This document shows, piece after piece, positions 17,588 to 25,942 of a DNA stretch of 64,000 bases. The notes beneath the pieces were generated by a model. It searched no databases. It was given only the letters and a program-made list of their open reading frames with translations, and had not been told where the DNA came from. Position 1 is the stretch's first letter. Each line of letters opens with the position of its first letter. Location: assembly GCA_016718155.1 (NCBI GenBank), contig JADKEH010000012.1:124001-188000 (forward strand), given 5' to 3'. Made by a program: the position numbers and the translations under genes. Source of the stretch: Candidatus Rhodoferax randersensis (GTDB taxonomy: Bacteria > Pseudomonadota > Gammaproteobacteria > Burkholderiales > Burkholderiaceae_C).

Positions 17588-20500
17588 ATGGACCACCCCA
17601 TCGACTCGCGGGACGACCTCAGCCAATGGAGCGAGGATGAGCGCGCGGCGCCAGAGCTGGTCGAGCTGCCCGCCATCATCGAGCTGTTGCGTCGGCGCAG
17701 CGGGGTCGATTTCTCGCTTTACAAGGTGCCGACCCTGTCGCGGCGCATCAGACAGCGCATGGCCCGTGGCGAGGCATCGTCGCCGCAAGCCTACCTGCAG
17801 CGCCTGGGTGACGACGAAGCCGAGCGCAGCGCACTGTGCAGCGACCTGCTGATCAACGTCACCGAGTTCTTCCGCGATCCGGCCGTCTTCACACAATTGG
17901 CCGACGAGGTGTTGCCCGACTTGCTGCGCGGACGCGACGCCGCGCAGGAGCTGCGCATCTGGTCGGCCGGCTGCGCCACCGGCGAGGAGGCTTATTCACT
18001 GGCCATGCTGGCGCTTGAGGCTGCGGGGCGCCTGGGCTTTCACGGCAACGTCAAGGTCTTTGCCACCGACCTGGCCGCCGACGCCCTGGCCCAGGGCTCG
18101 CGCGGCGACTACAGCGCCAAGTCCGTGGCGGCCGTGCCCGAGGCCTTGCTGCGTCGCTACTTCCAGCGCCAGAACGGTGGCGGCGCGCGGGTCGATCCCT
18201 CGCTGCGCCGCCACGTGGTCTTTGCGCAGCACAACCTGCTGGGCGACCCGCCGTTTACCCGCATCGACCTGGCGGTATGCCGCAACCTGCTGATCTATCT
18301 GCAACCGGCCGCACAGATCAAGGCCTTGTCGCAGTTGCATGCTGCCCTTCAGCCGCATGGCTTGCTGCTGCTGGGCAGCAGCGAAACCGTGGGCGATTTC
18401 GAAGCGCGGGCCTTCTCCGTGGTGGACCGCTCCAGCAGGCTATTCCGCAAGCAGTCGGTCAGCTTGCCGCGACTGCCGGACGGCCCCACGCTGGGCGCGC
18501 AGGCGGTGCCGGCCCAACCAGGGCTGGCCTTGCCGCCGGTGACGGGGCAGGCGCCCGAGCTGCTGGCGGCCGAACTGGTGGCCACGCGCGAGCGCCTGCA
18601 GGACATGGTGCTCGAACTGCAGTCCAGCCACGAGCGCGTGGACCTGTCCAACGAGGAACTGACCGCCGCCAACGAAGAATTGCAAAGCACCAACGAAGAG
18701 CTCAAGTCGGTCAACGAAGACCTGTGCACGCTGAACCGCGAGCTCGGCGGCAAGAACGACGAGCTGGCCGCCCTCAACCGCGATTACGACCATCTGCTGG
18801 CCAGCACCGAGATTGGGACCGTGTTTCTCGATTCGCGCCTGAACCTGCGCCGCTTCAGCCCCAACGTGGGGGATTTCCTGGGTCTGCGTGAGCACGATCT
18901 CGGCCGGCCCGTGGCCGAGATCCGCTATCTCCTGGGCCCGCAGGAGGCCTTCATCGGCGATTTGCAGCGTTGCGCCTCGGATGGCACCCGAATCGAACGC
19001 GAAGCCATGCTGGCCGATGGGCGCTGGGTGTTCGAACGCATGCTGCCTTTCAAGGAGGGGCATGACGAAAGCTCCGGCGTGGTGCTGACCTGGACCGACA
19101 TCAGCAAGATCAAACACATCCAGACGCACGCCGAGCAACTCGCCACGGACCGCGCCAGGCTGCTGGGCATCCTGGATGCGCTGCCCGATGGCGTGTACAT
19201 CACCAACGCCGAGCATGAAATCGAGTACCTCAATCCGGTACTGGAGCGTGAGTTCGGTCCGGTCAACGGCCGCAAGTGTTATGCGTATTTTCACGGCGGC
19301 AGCGCGCAATGTGCATGGTGCAAAAACCCCGAGGTGTTCGCCGGTCAGTCGGTGCGCTGGGAGTGGACCTCGCCTAAGGGCCGAAGCTACGACCTGTTCG
19401 ACATGCCCTTCCACAACTCGGACGGCACGGTCAGCAAGCTCGAAATCTTTCACGACATCACCGCCAGCAAGGACGGCTGGCGGCGCATGGAAGAAGCGGC
19501 GCGGCTGGCGCAAGTGGGGCACTGGGAATGGATGCTGGCGAGCGGCCAACTGATCTGGAGCGACGAAACCTATCGCTGCTTCGGCTACCAGCCGGGCGAG
19601 GTCACGCCCAGCTTCGAGCTGTTTGTTGGGCACATCGTGCCAGAGGACCGCGCGCACGTGCAAGCGGCCGTGCAAACGGCGCTGGAGCAAGGCCAGGATT
19701 ACAAGGTGGAGTTCCAGTTTGATCGGCTCGACGGCAGCCGACGTATTGGGCGCGCCACCGGTCATCTTGAGCGCGATGGCGCGGGTTCGGCGCAACGCAT
19801 GTCGGGCGCCATGCAGGACATCACCGTGCTGCGCCAGAGCGAGCAGCGCTTTCAGGTCGCGTTTCGCGCCAGTCCGCTGGCCGGCTCGATTGCCCGCTTG
19901 GCCGATGGCGTGTTCATCGAGGCCAACGGTGCTTACGAAAAGTACTTTGGCTGGAAGAGCGAGGAAATGATTGGCCGCAGTGCGATCGAACTCGGCTTCT
20001 GGCCCACACCCGAAGCGCGCCTGGGCTGGGTCAACGAACTGCGCAAGACCGGCACGGTGGTCGGTTACGAGACGCCTTTGCGCGACAAGTCCGGCGGCGT
20101 GCGCCAGGCAGCCTTTTTCTCCGAGATCATCGACATCGACGGCGTGGAGCACATCCTGACCTATGTGCAGGACATCACCGAGCGCAAGGAGGCCGAGGCC
20201 CGCATCGAATTTCTGGCGCACCATGACCCGCTGACCGGCCTGCCCAACCGCGTGCTGTTCCGCGACCGCTTCATGCTTGGCACCGCCTGGGCCGAGCGCA
20301 GCGACAGCAAGGTCGCGTTGCTGTTCGTGGACCTGGACCATTTCAAGACCATCAACGACACGCTCGGTCATCCGGTGGGCGATCAGTTGTTGCAGCAGGT
20401 GGCCCAGCGGCTGCGCGAATGCGTGCGCGACACCGACACCATCAGCCGCCAGGGCGGCGACGAGTTTCTGATTGCCCTGACCGACGTCGATGACCTGGAC

Positions 20501-21964
20501 GCGGTCAGCCAGGTTGCCACCAAGGTCCTGGGCACCCTGGGCGCGCCGTTCCTGATCGAAGGCCACGAGCTGACGGCCACCCTATCCATGGGCGTCTCGG
20601 TCTGGCCCGACGACGGCCAGGATTTTGACGTGCTGCTGCAGCGGGCCGATACCGCCATGTACCGGGCCAAGTCCGCCGGGCGCAACACCTACCGTTTCTA
20701 CACCGCCGAGATGAACGCGCAAGCGCTGGAGCACCTGCAACTGCGTACCGCCTTGCACCATGCGCTGGCCAACCAGGAATTTGTGCTGCACTACCAGCCG
20801 CAGATCGACCTGGCCAGCGGCAGTGTGGTGGGCGTCGAAGCCTTGCTGCGTTGGCAGCGCGCAGGCGATGGGTTGATGGCGCCAGCGCGCTTCATTCCGG
20901 CGGCCGAGGAAAGCGGTCTGATTGTGCCGATTGGCGAATGGGTGCTGCGGGAAGCCTGTGCCCAGGCCATGCGCTGGCAGAACGCCGGGCTGCCCGAGAT
21001 CACCATGGCCGTCAACCTGTCGGCGGTGCAGTTCCGCCGCGGCGACCTGCTGCAAAGCGTCACCCAGGCGCTGGCCGAGTCCGGCCTGGAGCCGGCGCGG
21101 CTGGAACTGGAATTGACCGAGTCCCTGTTGCTGGACGACGCCGAGCAGGTGCTGGAAACCGTGCGGCGTCTCAAAGCGCTGGGGGTCTGCCTGTCGATCG
21201 ACGACTTCGGCACCGGCTACTCCAGCCTGGCCTACCTCAAGCGCTTTGCGGTGGACAAGCTCAAGATCGACCAGTCCTTTGTGCGCGACATCGTCAGCGA
21301 CCCCGACGACGCGGCCATCGTGCGCGCCATCATCAGCATGGCGCGCAGCCTCAAGCTCAAGGTGATTGCCGAGGGTGTCGAGACCCAGGACGTTGCCCGC
21401 ACCCTGGGCCTGTACCACTGCCACGAAGCCCAGGGCTACCACTTCGCCCGCCCCATGCCCGCCGACGCGCTGACAGACTGGCTGCGCCAGCGCCACGCGG
21501 CGCGGCCCCAGGGGCGCCATGAACAGCGCCGGGTCCACCATGGCGCGGTTCAGGCTGACCGACCAATGCAGATGCGGACCGGTGGCGCGGCCGGTGGCGC
21601 CCACATTGCCAAGGGTCGCGCCAGCCTCCAACTGATCGCCGGGCTTGACCGTGATGGCCGAGAGATGGCAATACAGGGTCAACAAGCCGGCACCATGGTC
21701 GAGCCAGACCGTGTTGCCGTTGAAAAAGTAATTGCCGGTGTCGATCACCCGCCCGGCGGCGGCGGCCAGCACGGGTGTGCCTTGCGCGGCCGCGATGTCC
21801 ATGCCGCTGTGGGGATTGCGCGACTGGCCGTTGAAGACGCGGCGCAGGCCGAAAGAACTGGACGCGTGCGCCCGGCGACGGTTGCGCCAGTTGCAGGCTG
21901 GCCGGCACCGGGCTGGCTGAAGGTGGCCATCACCTGCGCCAGATGCACGCGTTCACGCTCATAG
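17588..21964 (+). CDS. CheR methyltransferase-PAS-GGDEF-EAL hybrid protein (real C-terminus probably near 21522)
   Basis: A large cytoplasmic signalling protein joining chemoreceptor-type methylation and c-di-GMP turnover. Order: CheR N-terminal and SAM-binding domain (30-285; WSAGCATGEEAYSLAM, then VCRNLLIYL), a long Gln/Glu/Asn-rich coiled coil (about 330-400; SNEELTAANEELQSTNEEL), four PAS domains (about 405-870, each ending in DI(T/S)xxK or similar), GGDEF (RQGGDEFLIA) and EAL (GVEALLRWQR). Signature motifs of both c-di-GMP domains are intact. Unlike many relatives there is no CheB domain at the front. The EAL domain ends near 21490, but no stop follows and the frame runs to 21964, antisense to the peptidase gene. 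A one-base shift in the CGGCCCCAGGGG run (21501-21512) would give a stop at 21520-21522, so the last 150 residues are probably not real. Confidence 0.85.
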   Translation: MDHPIDSRDDLSQWSEDERAAPELVELPAIIELLRRRSGVDFSLYKVPTLSRRIRQRMARGEASSPQAYLQRLGDDEAERSALCSDLLINVTEFFRDPAVFTQLADEVLPDLLRGRDAAQELRIWSAGCATGEEAYSLAMLALEAAGRLGFHGNVKVFATDLAADALAQGSRGDYSAKSVAAVPEALLRRYFQRQNGGGARVDPSLRRHVVFAQHNLLGDPPFTRIDLAVCRNLLIYLQPAAQIKALSQLHAALQPHGLLLLGSSETVGDFEARAFSVVDRSSRLFRKQSVSLPRLPDGPTLGAQAVPAQPGLALPPVTGQAPELLAAELVATRERLQDMVLELQSSHERVDLSNEELTAANEELQSTNEELKSVNEDLCTLNRELGGKNDELAALNRDYDHLLASTEIGTVFLDSRLNLRRFSPNVGDFLGLREHDLGRPVAEIRYLLGPQEAFIGDLQRCASDGTRIEREAMLADGRWVFERMLPFKEGHDESSGVVLTWTDISKIKHIQTHAEQLATDRARLLGILDALPDGVYITNAEHEIEYLNPVLEREFGPVNGRKCYAYFHGGSAQCAWCKNPEVFAGQSVRWEWTSPKGRSYDLFDMPFHNSDGTVSKLEIFHDITASKDGWRRMEEAARLAQVGHWEWMLASGQLIWSDETYRCFGYQPGEVTPSFELFVGHIVPEDRAHVQAAVQTALEQGQDYKVEFQFDRLDGSRRIGRATGHLERDGAGSAQRMSGAMQDITVLRQSEQRFQVAFRASPLAGSIARLADGVFIEANGAYEKYFGWKSEEMIGRSAIELGFWPTPEARLGWVNELRKTGTVVGYETPLRDKSGGVRQAAFFSEIIDIDGVEHILTYVQDITERKEAEARIEFLAHHDPLTGLPNRVLFRDRFMLGTAWAERSDSKVALLFVDLDHFKTINDTLGHPVGDQLLQQVAQRLRECVRDTDTISRQGGDEFLIALTDVDDLDAVSQVATKVLGTLGAPFLIEGHELTATLSMGVSVWPDDGQDFDVLLQRADTAMYRAKSAGRNTYRFYTAEMNAQALEHLQLRTALHHALANQEFVLHYQPQIDLASGSVVGVEALLRWQRAGDGLMAPARFIPAAEESGLIVPIGEWVLREACAQAMRWQNAGLPEITMAVNLSAVQFRRGDLLQSVTQALAESGLEPARLELELTESLLLDDAEQVLETVRRLKALGVCLSIDDFGTGYSSLAYLKRFAVDKLKIDQSFVRDIVSDPDDAAIVRAIISMARSLKLKVIAEGVETQDVARTLGLYHCHEAQGYHFARPMPADALTDWLRQRHAARPQGRHEQRRVHHGAVQADRPMQMRTGGAAGGAHIAKGRASLQLIAGLDRDGREMAIQGQQAGTMVEPDRVAVEKVIAGVDHPPGGGGQHGCALRGRDVHAAVGIARLAVEDAAQAERTGRVRPATVAPVAGWPAPGWLKVAITCARCTRSRS

Positions 21965-22341
21965 CGTGCCAGGTCGGCCTTGGACAAATCGACGTGACCG
22001 GGCGCGACCTTGAGCCGCTGCTCGGCATAGGCATGGGGCTTGATCTCAAACGGCACGCGCGTCTCGGCCGCGCCTTCGCGCCGCACCACCAGGCTTGCGG
22101 TGCCCGGTGCCTGGCTCAATCCCAGGCCGACCAGCGCCAGCCACTGCGTGCCATCTCGCAGCACCAGCACCGGCACGCCGTTGAAGCTGGCCCTGGGCGC
22201 TGTCGCCGATTCGCCCAAGGCAATACGCGCCACGCCGCCCGGCGCCAGGCGCTGCGCCGGCAGTTCCATGGCGCTGGCCACCTGGGTTACGCAGGCCAGC
22301 AAACAAAGCAGAACCCGGCTGACCGGCGACAAGGCGGTCAC
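21500..22341 (-). pseudogene. M23-family peptidoglycan endopeptidase, exported, one frameshift and unresolved 3' end
   Basis: A LytM-type zinc metallopeptidase. The GTG start at 22339-22341 overlaps the stop of the DUF1161 gene (GTGA). Signal peptide VLLCLLACVTQVASA. The N-terminal domain (GGVARIALG, FNGVPVLVLRDGTQW, LVVRREG) is the usual propeptide-like beta domain. Near 21860-21863 the frame shifts by one base, then the catalytic domain continues: FGLRRVFNG, zinc ligands in NPHSGMDIA, GNTVWLDHG, CHLS, and the final ligand motif in GPHLHWSV. With the shift repaired, all family zinc and catalytic residues are present. After RAMVDPALF no stop is met; the frame continues antisense through the EAL gene, so the end given is approximate. 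It is convergent with the c-di-GMP gene. Confidence 0.75.
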
Positions 22342-22559
22342 GCCTTCTTGTAGGTGATCTTCTTGGTGCCGCCCTCGCAACTGCCGACTACCTTCTGGTC
22401 CTTCACCTCTTCGCCTGGCCACGATGTCGAGTTGCGCGCCCTGACGCCCCTGGCCTCCATCTTGGCGGCGATTTTGGTCTTGAGTTCGTCGCAAGACTTC
22501 TTGGCCCAGGCCGGCACGACCAGTGCCAACAAGACAAACGCGAGCATCAAATTCTTCAT
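22338..22559 (-). CDS. DUF1161 small periplasmic protein
   Basis: A 73-residue exported protein, too short for most gene finders. The ATG at 22557-22559 starts a clear signal peptide (MLAFVLLALVVPAWA). The mature part KKSCDELKTKIAAKMEARGV and the ending VVGSCEGGTKKITY match the DUF1161 family, which has two conserved cysteines. A longer upstream frame exists but lacks similarity and would remove the signal peptide. It is coupled by GTGA overlap to the peptidase gene, suggesting a joint envelope role. Function of the family is unknown. Confidence 0.8.
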   Translation of the reverse strand: MKNLMLAFVLLALVVPAWAKKSCDELKTKIAAKMEARGVRARNSTSWPGEEVKDQKVVGSCEGGTKKITYKKA

Positions 22560-22721
22560 GGTGATCCCTTGACATGCGATAGATGGGTCAAATTGTAGGC
22601 GCGCGCTGTCTCCTGCGGATATCACCAAACCCACTGCCAACCGCGGCGACACACCCGCACGCTGCGCCTGGCCCAGTTGCGACAGAATCAGGGCATGCAT
22701 CGTTAAGACCGAAAGGCAGCC

Positions 22722-24404
22722 GTGGCACGCACTGACATTGACATCGCGCAAGCCGCCACTCTGCGGCCCATCTTGGACCTGGCACGCGAGCGGCTCGGCA
22801 TTCCCCCCGAGGCACTGGAGCCCTACGGCCGCTTCAAGGCCAAGATCGACTTGAAGTGGCTCGATAGCCTAAGCGACCGGCCCAACGGCAAACTGGTGTT
22901 GGTGACAGCCATCAGTCCCACGCCGGCGGGCGAAGGCAAGACCACCACCACGGTGGGCCTGGGCGATGCACTCAACCGCATCGGCAAACGCACCGTCATG
23001 GCGCTGCGCGAACCCTCACTGGGGCCGGTGTTTGGCATGAAGGGCGGCGCCGCCGGTGGCGGCTTGGCGCAGGTGGTGCCGATGGAGGACATCAACCTGC
23101 ACTTCACCGGTGACTTCCATGCCATTGCGCTGGCGCACAACCTGCTGGCAGCCTTGATCGATAACCACATCCACCACGGCAATGCCTTGGGGCTGGACCC
23201 GCGCCGAATTGTCTGGCGCCGCGTCATGGACATGAATGATCGCGCCATGCGCAGTACCGTCATTGGCCTGGGCGGCGCCTGGGCAACGGCTTCCCGCGCG
23301 AAGACGGTTTTTGACATTGTTGCGGCCTCCGAAGTCATGGCCATTTTTTGCCTGGCCACCACCCGCCGGGACCTCAAAGAGCGCCTGAGCCGCATCATTG
23401 TGGGCTACACCCGCACCATGCAAGCAGTGCGTGCCAGCGACCTGCAGGCGCACGGCGCGATGGCGGCGCTGCTCAAAGACGCTTTCAAGCCCAATCTGGT
23501 TCAGACCTTGGAGAACAACCTGGCCCTGGTGCATGGCGGGCCGTTTGCCAATATTGCGCACGGCTGCAACACCGTGATAGCCACGCGCGCCGCGCTCAAA
23601 CTCGGCGAGTACGTGGTGACCGAGGCCGGTTTTGGCGCGGACCTGGGCGCCGAGAAGTTCATCGACATCAAGTGCCGCAAGTCCGGCCTGCGCCCCGACG
23701 TGGCAGTGGTGGTGGCAACCTTGCGGGCACTGCGTCACCATGGGGGCTCCGAACCCCAGCAATTCGATCACGCGCAGCCCCAGGCGGTCGAACGCGGCAT
23801 CGTCAATCTGGAGCGCCACGTGGACAACGTACGCAACCACTATGGCTTGCCGTGTGTCGTGGCCATCAACGCCTATGAGTCGGACACCGAAGAGGAGCTT
23901 CAAGTGGTGCGCCGCAACATGGCCCGACGCGGCGTGCCGGTGGTGGTGGCGCGGCATTGGGCGGCGGGCTCGGCCGGTGCCGAAGAGCTGGCACGCGCGG
24001 TGGTGCAACTGGTCGAAGCGGGCACTGCCGACATGCGTTTTGTGTACGCCGACGAGCAAACGTTATGGGACAAAATGCAAACCGTGGCGCAGCAGATTTA
24101 CGGCGCGTCCGACATTTCAGCCAACACGGCCGTGCGCGCCAAGATCGCGCAACTGCAAGCCGACGGCCACGGCCACTACCCGGTGTGCGTGGCCAAGACC
24201 CAATACTCTTTCTCCACCGACCCTGGCTTGCGTGGCGCGCCCAGCGGCCACATGGTTAACATCCGCGAAGTACGCCTGGCCGCAGGGGCCGAGTTCGTGG
24301 TGATGATTTGCGGCGATGTCATGACCATGCCCGGTCTGCCCAAGGAGCCCGCCTCCATGCGCATGGACATCGACGATGATGGCCGCATCACGGGGCTGTG
24401 CTGA
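22722..24404 (+). CDS. fhs: Formate--tetrahydrofolate ligase
   Basis: A 560-residue cytoplasmic enzyme (EC 6.3.4.3) that activates formate with ATP to 10-formyl-tetrahydrofolate, feeding C1 units to purines, serine or the reverse. The start is a GTG at 22722 (MARTDIDIAQAATLRPI). Signature blocks: P-loop TPAGEGKTTTTVGLGDAL (about residue 65), EPSLGPVFGMKGGAAGGG, LHFTGDFHAI, HGGPFANIAHGCNT, GFGADLGAEKF, and the C-terminal VMTMPGLPKEPAS. Length is normal for the family. It stands alone, 163 bp after the divergent DUF1161 gene. It ties in with the two formate dehydrogenase regions further along the window. No regulatory site was recognised. Confidence 0.95.
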   Translation: MARTDIDIAQAATLRPILDLARERLGIPPEALEPYGRFKAKIDLKWLDSLSDRPNGKLVLVTAISPTPAGEGKTTTTVGLGDALNRIGKRTVMALREPSLGPVFGMKGGAAGGGLAQVVPMEDINLHFTGDFHAIALAHNLLAALIDNHIHHGNALGLDPRRIVWRRVMDMNDRAMRSTVIGLGGAWATASRAKTVFDIVAASEVMAIFCLATTRRDLKERLSRIIVGYTRTMQAVRASDLQAHGAMAALLKDAFKPNLVQTLENNLALVHGGPFANIAHGCNTVIATRAALKLGEYVVTEAGFGADLGAEKFIDIKCRKSGLRPDVAVVVATLRALRHHGGSEPQQFDHAQPQAVERGIVNLERHVDNVRNHYGLPCVVAINAYESDTEEELQVVRRNMARRGVPVVVARHWAAGSAGAEELARAVVQLVEAGTADMRFVYADEQTLWDKMQTVAQQIYGASDISANTAVRAKIAQLQADGHGHYPVCVAKTQYSFSTDPGLRGAPSGHMVNIREVRLAAGAEFVVMICGDVMTMPGLPKEPASMRMDIDDDGRITGLC

Positions 24405-24493
24405 GCTCTGGCCGGCTGCTAATCACGCACGAGCCGTGGAGAACCTGTTGATTTTTTCGCAATTGATGACACAAGCCAATGCGACTTCACTTC

Positions 24494-24684
24494 GTCATTG
24501 CGAGCCTCCAGTTCCGGGTCTGAACCGCACACGGACCTTGAACCTAATGGCGTCATTGCGAACGAAGTGCGGCAATCCATGGCCCCAAAATACATGGATC
24601 GCCGCGGCCTGCGGCCTCGCGATGACGATGCTGGTTCAAGGTCCGTGTGCGGTATCGGCCCGGATTCGGGCAGCTCGCAATGAC
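24494..24684. repeat. Composite nested palindromic repeat (three inverted-repeat shells)
   Basis: The outer shell is GTCATTGCGAGC (24494-24505) with GCTCGCAATGAC (24673-24684). The middle shell is a perfect 21-bp repeat starting ACCGCACACGGACCTTGAACC (24524-24544) with its complement at 24633-24653. Inside lies a third unit, GCGTCATTGCGAACGAAG...GCAATCCATG facing CATGGATCGCC...CGCGATGACG. The GTCATTGCGA...GCAATCCATG form is a widespread bacterial interspersed palindrome. Here one copy seems to have been inserted within another repeat. The 24405-24698 gap after fhs holds nothing else, and it may also serve as a transcription end. Confidence 0.75.
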
Positions 24685-24698
24685 GGAGTGGGTTCGCA

Positions 24699-25127
24699 AT
24701 GACGGCAAGTTATGTCGTGATTTGTGAAACACTCAATGAGCATGAGAAAAGCCCCCACATCACCGTTTATGGCATCGCCGCATGCGACACCGTCAAGAAG
24801 GCCCGTGCCTGGCTGCTGGCCCAGGGCATCGCACACGACTTCCACGACTTCAAAAAACTCGGCGTGCCCGAAGACCAACTCGACACCTGGCTGGCGGCCA
24901 TCGGCCGGGAGCGCCTGCTCAACACGCGTGGCACCACCTGGCGCCAGCTCAGCGACGCCGCCCGGGCGGCGGTGGTGGATGACGCCAGTGCCCGCGCCCT
25001 GATGCTGAGCCACGCCAGCGTGATCAAGCGACCGGTGGTGCGATGGGCCGATGGCCAAGTAGCGGTCGGGTTCGACGAGGCGGCTTGGCGGGCCCACATC
25101 GTTTCCCATGTTGCGCCCCCTCCCTGA
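24699..25127 (+). CDS. ArsC/Spx/YffB-like thioredoxin-fold protein
   Basis: A 142-residue small cytoplasmic protein of the ArsC family. After a leader of about 20 residues the family pattern begins: ITVYGIAACDTVKKARAWL, with a single active-site-position cysteine followed by DTVKKAR, then DFHDFKKLGVP, RLLNTRGTTWRQL, and the conserved Arg-Pro in SVIKRPVVRWADG. These features fit YffB/Spx-like proteins better than true arsenate reductases. The start is uncertain: the ATG at 24699 is formed by the tail of the neighbouring repeat, and a GTG at 24717 is possible, so the N-terminus may have been extended by the repeat. No operon partner. Confidence 0.75.
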   Translation: MTASYVVICETLNEHEKSPHITVYGIAACDTVKKARAWLLAQGIAHDFHDFKKLGVPEDQLDTWLAAIGRERLLNTRGTTWRQLSDAARAAVVDDASARALMLSHASVIKRPVVRWADGQVAVGFDEAAWRAHIVSHVAPPP

Positions 25128-25321
25128 CGGCGGCCCGGCGACCAGGAATGCGCCCACACGTTTTGCAGGGAAAGGGTAATCGGCACCGATCTGTCCGGCG
25201 CCGACGCCTGGAACGCCAGCTTCGACAAGGTGTCATCAACGCCGGTCGCAACGTTCAGGATGCCTTGGTGGAACCCTTCGTCGTGCGGGATCGCAGGTAG
25301 GCAAGCTCAACCAGCAGGATC

Positions 25322-25942
25322 TCAATCCAGCATGTCAAAACCCTGCGCCTCCACGCTCATGAAGGCGCGCGTGAAATCGGCCAGCACGGCGTAAAAGCGC
25401 GCCTTGGGATGGGCTTGCAGGGTGTCGCACAGCGTCATCACCCAGGGCTGCAGATGCTTGGCAAAGAACTCGCGCTGTTGCGTCAGATTCGCCACCGCCG
25501 CGTCGTCCCCGGCGATCAGGTAGCGCATCACCTCGCACAGGCAGGCGATGTGGTCTTCGGTTTCCTTCATCGCATCATCACGCGCCAGCCCCAGCCGCAT
25601 CAAATCGGTACGCAGCGCGGCTAGCGGCTTTTCGTTGAGGAAGCCGCTGAGGTAGTGCGAGCCGTACAGGTAGACCTCGGGCTTGCCGACGCCGCCAAAC
25701 AGGGCGTCGTACTCACGTGCCAGGGCCGCGTCATCGTGCTCGCGGGCGGCGCCCACCAGCACCCGCCACGGCTCCTCCAGAAAGCCGCCGGCGGCCGGCG
25801 CTTGCGTAGTGGCCACGCGCAACTGCGCCAACAGCTCGGGCGTGGGTGCGGCGTAGTACAGCGCAGCCAGCAGGCCATAGAGTTCGGCGCGTGCGGTTTC
25901 TTCGTCCAGCGCGCCGCTGCCGGGGGGGATATCAAGGCTCAT
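25322..25942 (-). CDS. TorD/DmsD-type molybdoenzyme chaperone of the formate dehydrogenase accessory operon
   Basis: A 206-residue all-helical protein of the TorD family, cytoplasmic chaperones that bind the signal peptide and assist cofactor insertion of molybdo/tungsto-enzymes. Diagnostic: the N-terminal LYGLLAALYYAAP, the central EYDALFGGVGKPEVYLYGSHYLSGFL with its GSHYLSG stretch, and the HIACLCEVMRYLI segment. It overlaps the ferredoxin-like gene by ATGA (25939-25942) and is the last gene of the DUF3305-DUF3306-FeS-TorD operon. The expected downstream catalytic formate dehydrogenase genes are absent: only 194 bp of non-coding DNA separate it from the convergent ArsC-like gene. Confidence 0.82.
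   Translation of the reverse strand: MSLDIPPGSGALDEETARAELYGLLAALYYAAPTPELLAQLRVATTQAPAAGGFLEEPWRVLVGAAREHDDAALAREYDALFGGVGKPEVYLYGSHYLSGFLNEKPLAALRTDLMRLGLARDDAMKETEDHIACLCEVMRYLIAGDDAAVANLTQQREFFAKHLQPWVMTLCDTLQAHPKARFYAVLADFTRAFMSVEAQGFDMLD

Noticed and set aside
18440..20566. 708-codon minus-strand open frame
   Set aside because: Antisense to the CheR-PAS-GGDEF-EAL gene with no recognisable domain.
24699..25127. Naming the ArsC-fold protein an arsenate reductase
   Set aside because: The active-site region CDTVKKAR and the lack of an ars operon fit the YffB/Spx branch better.
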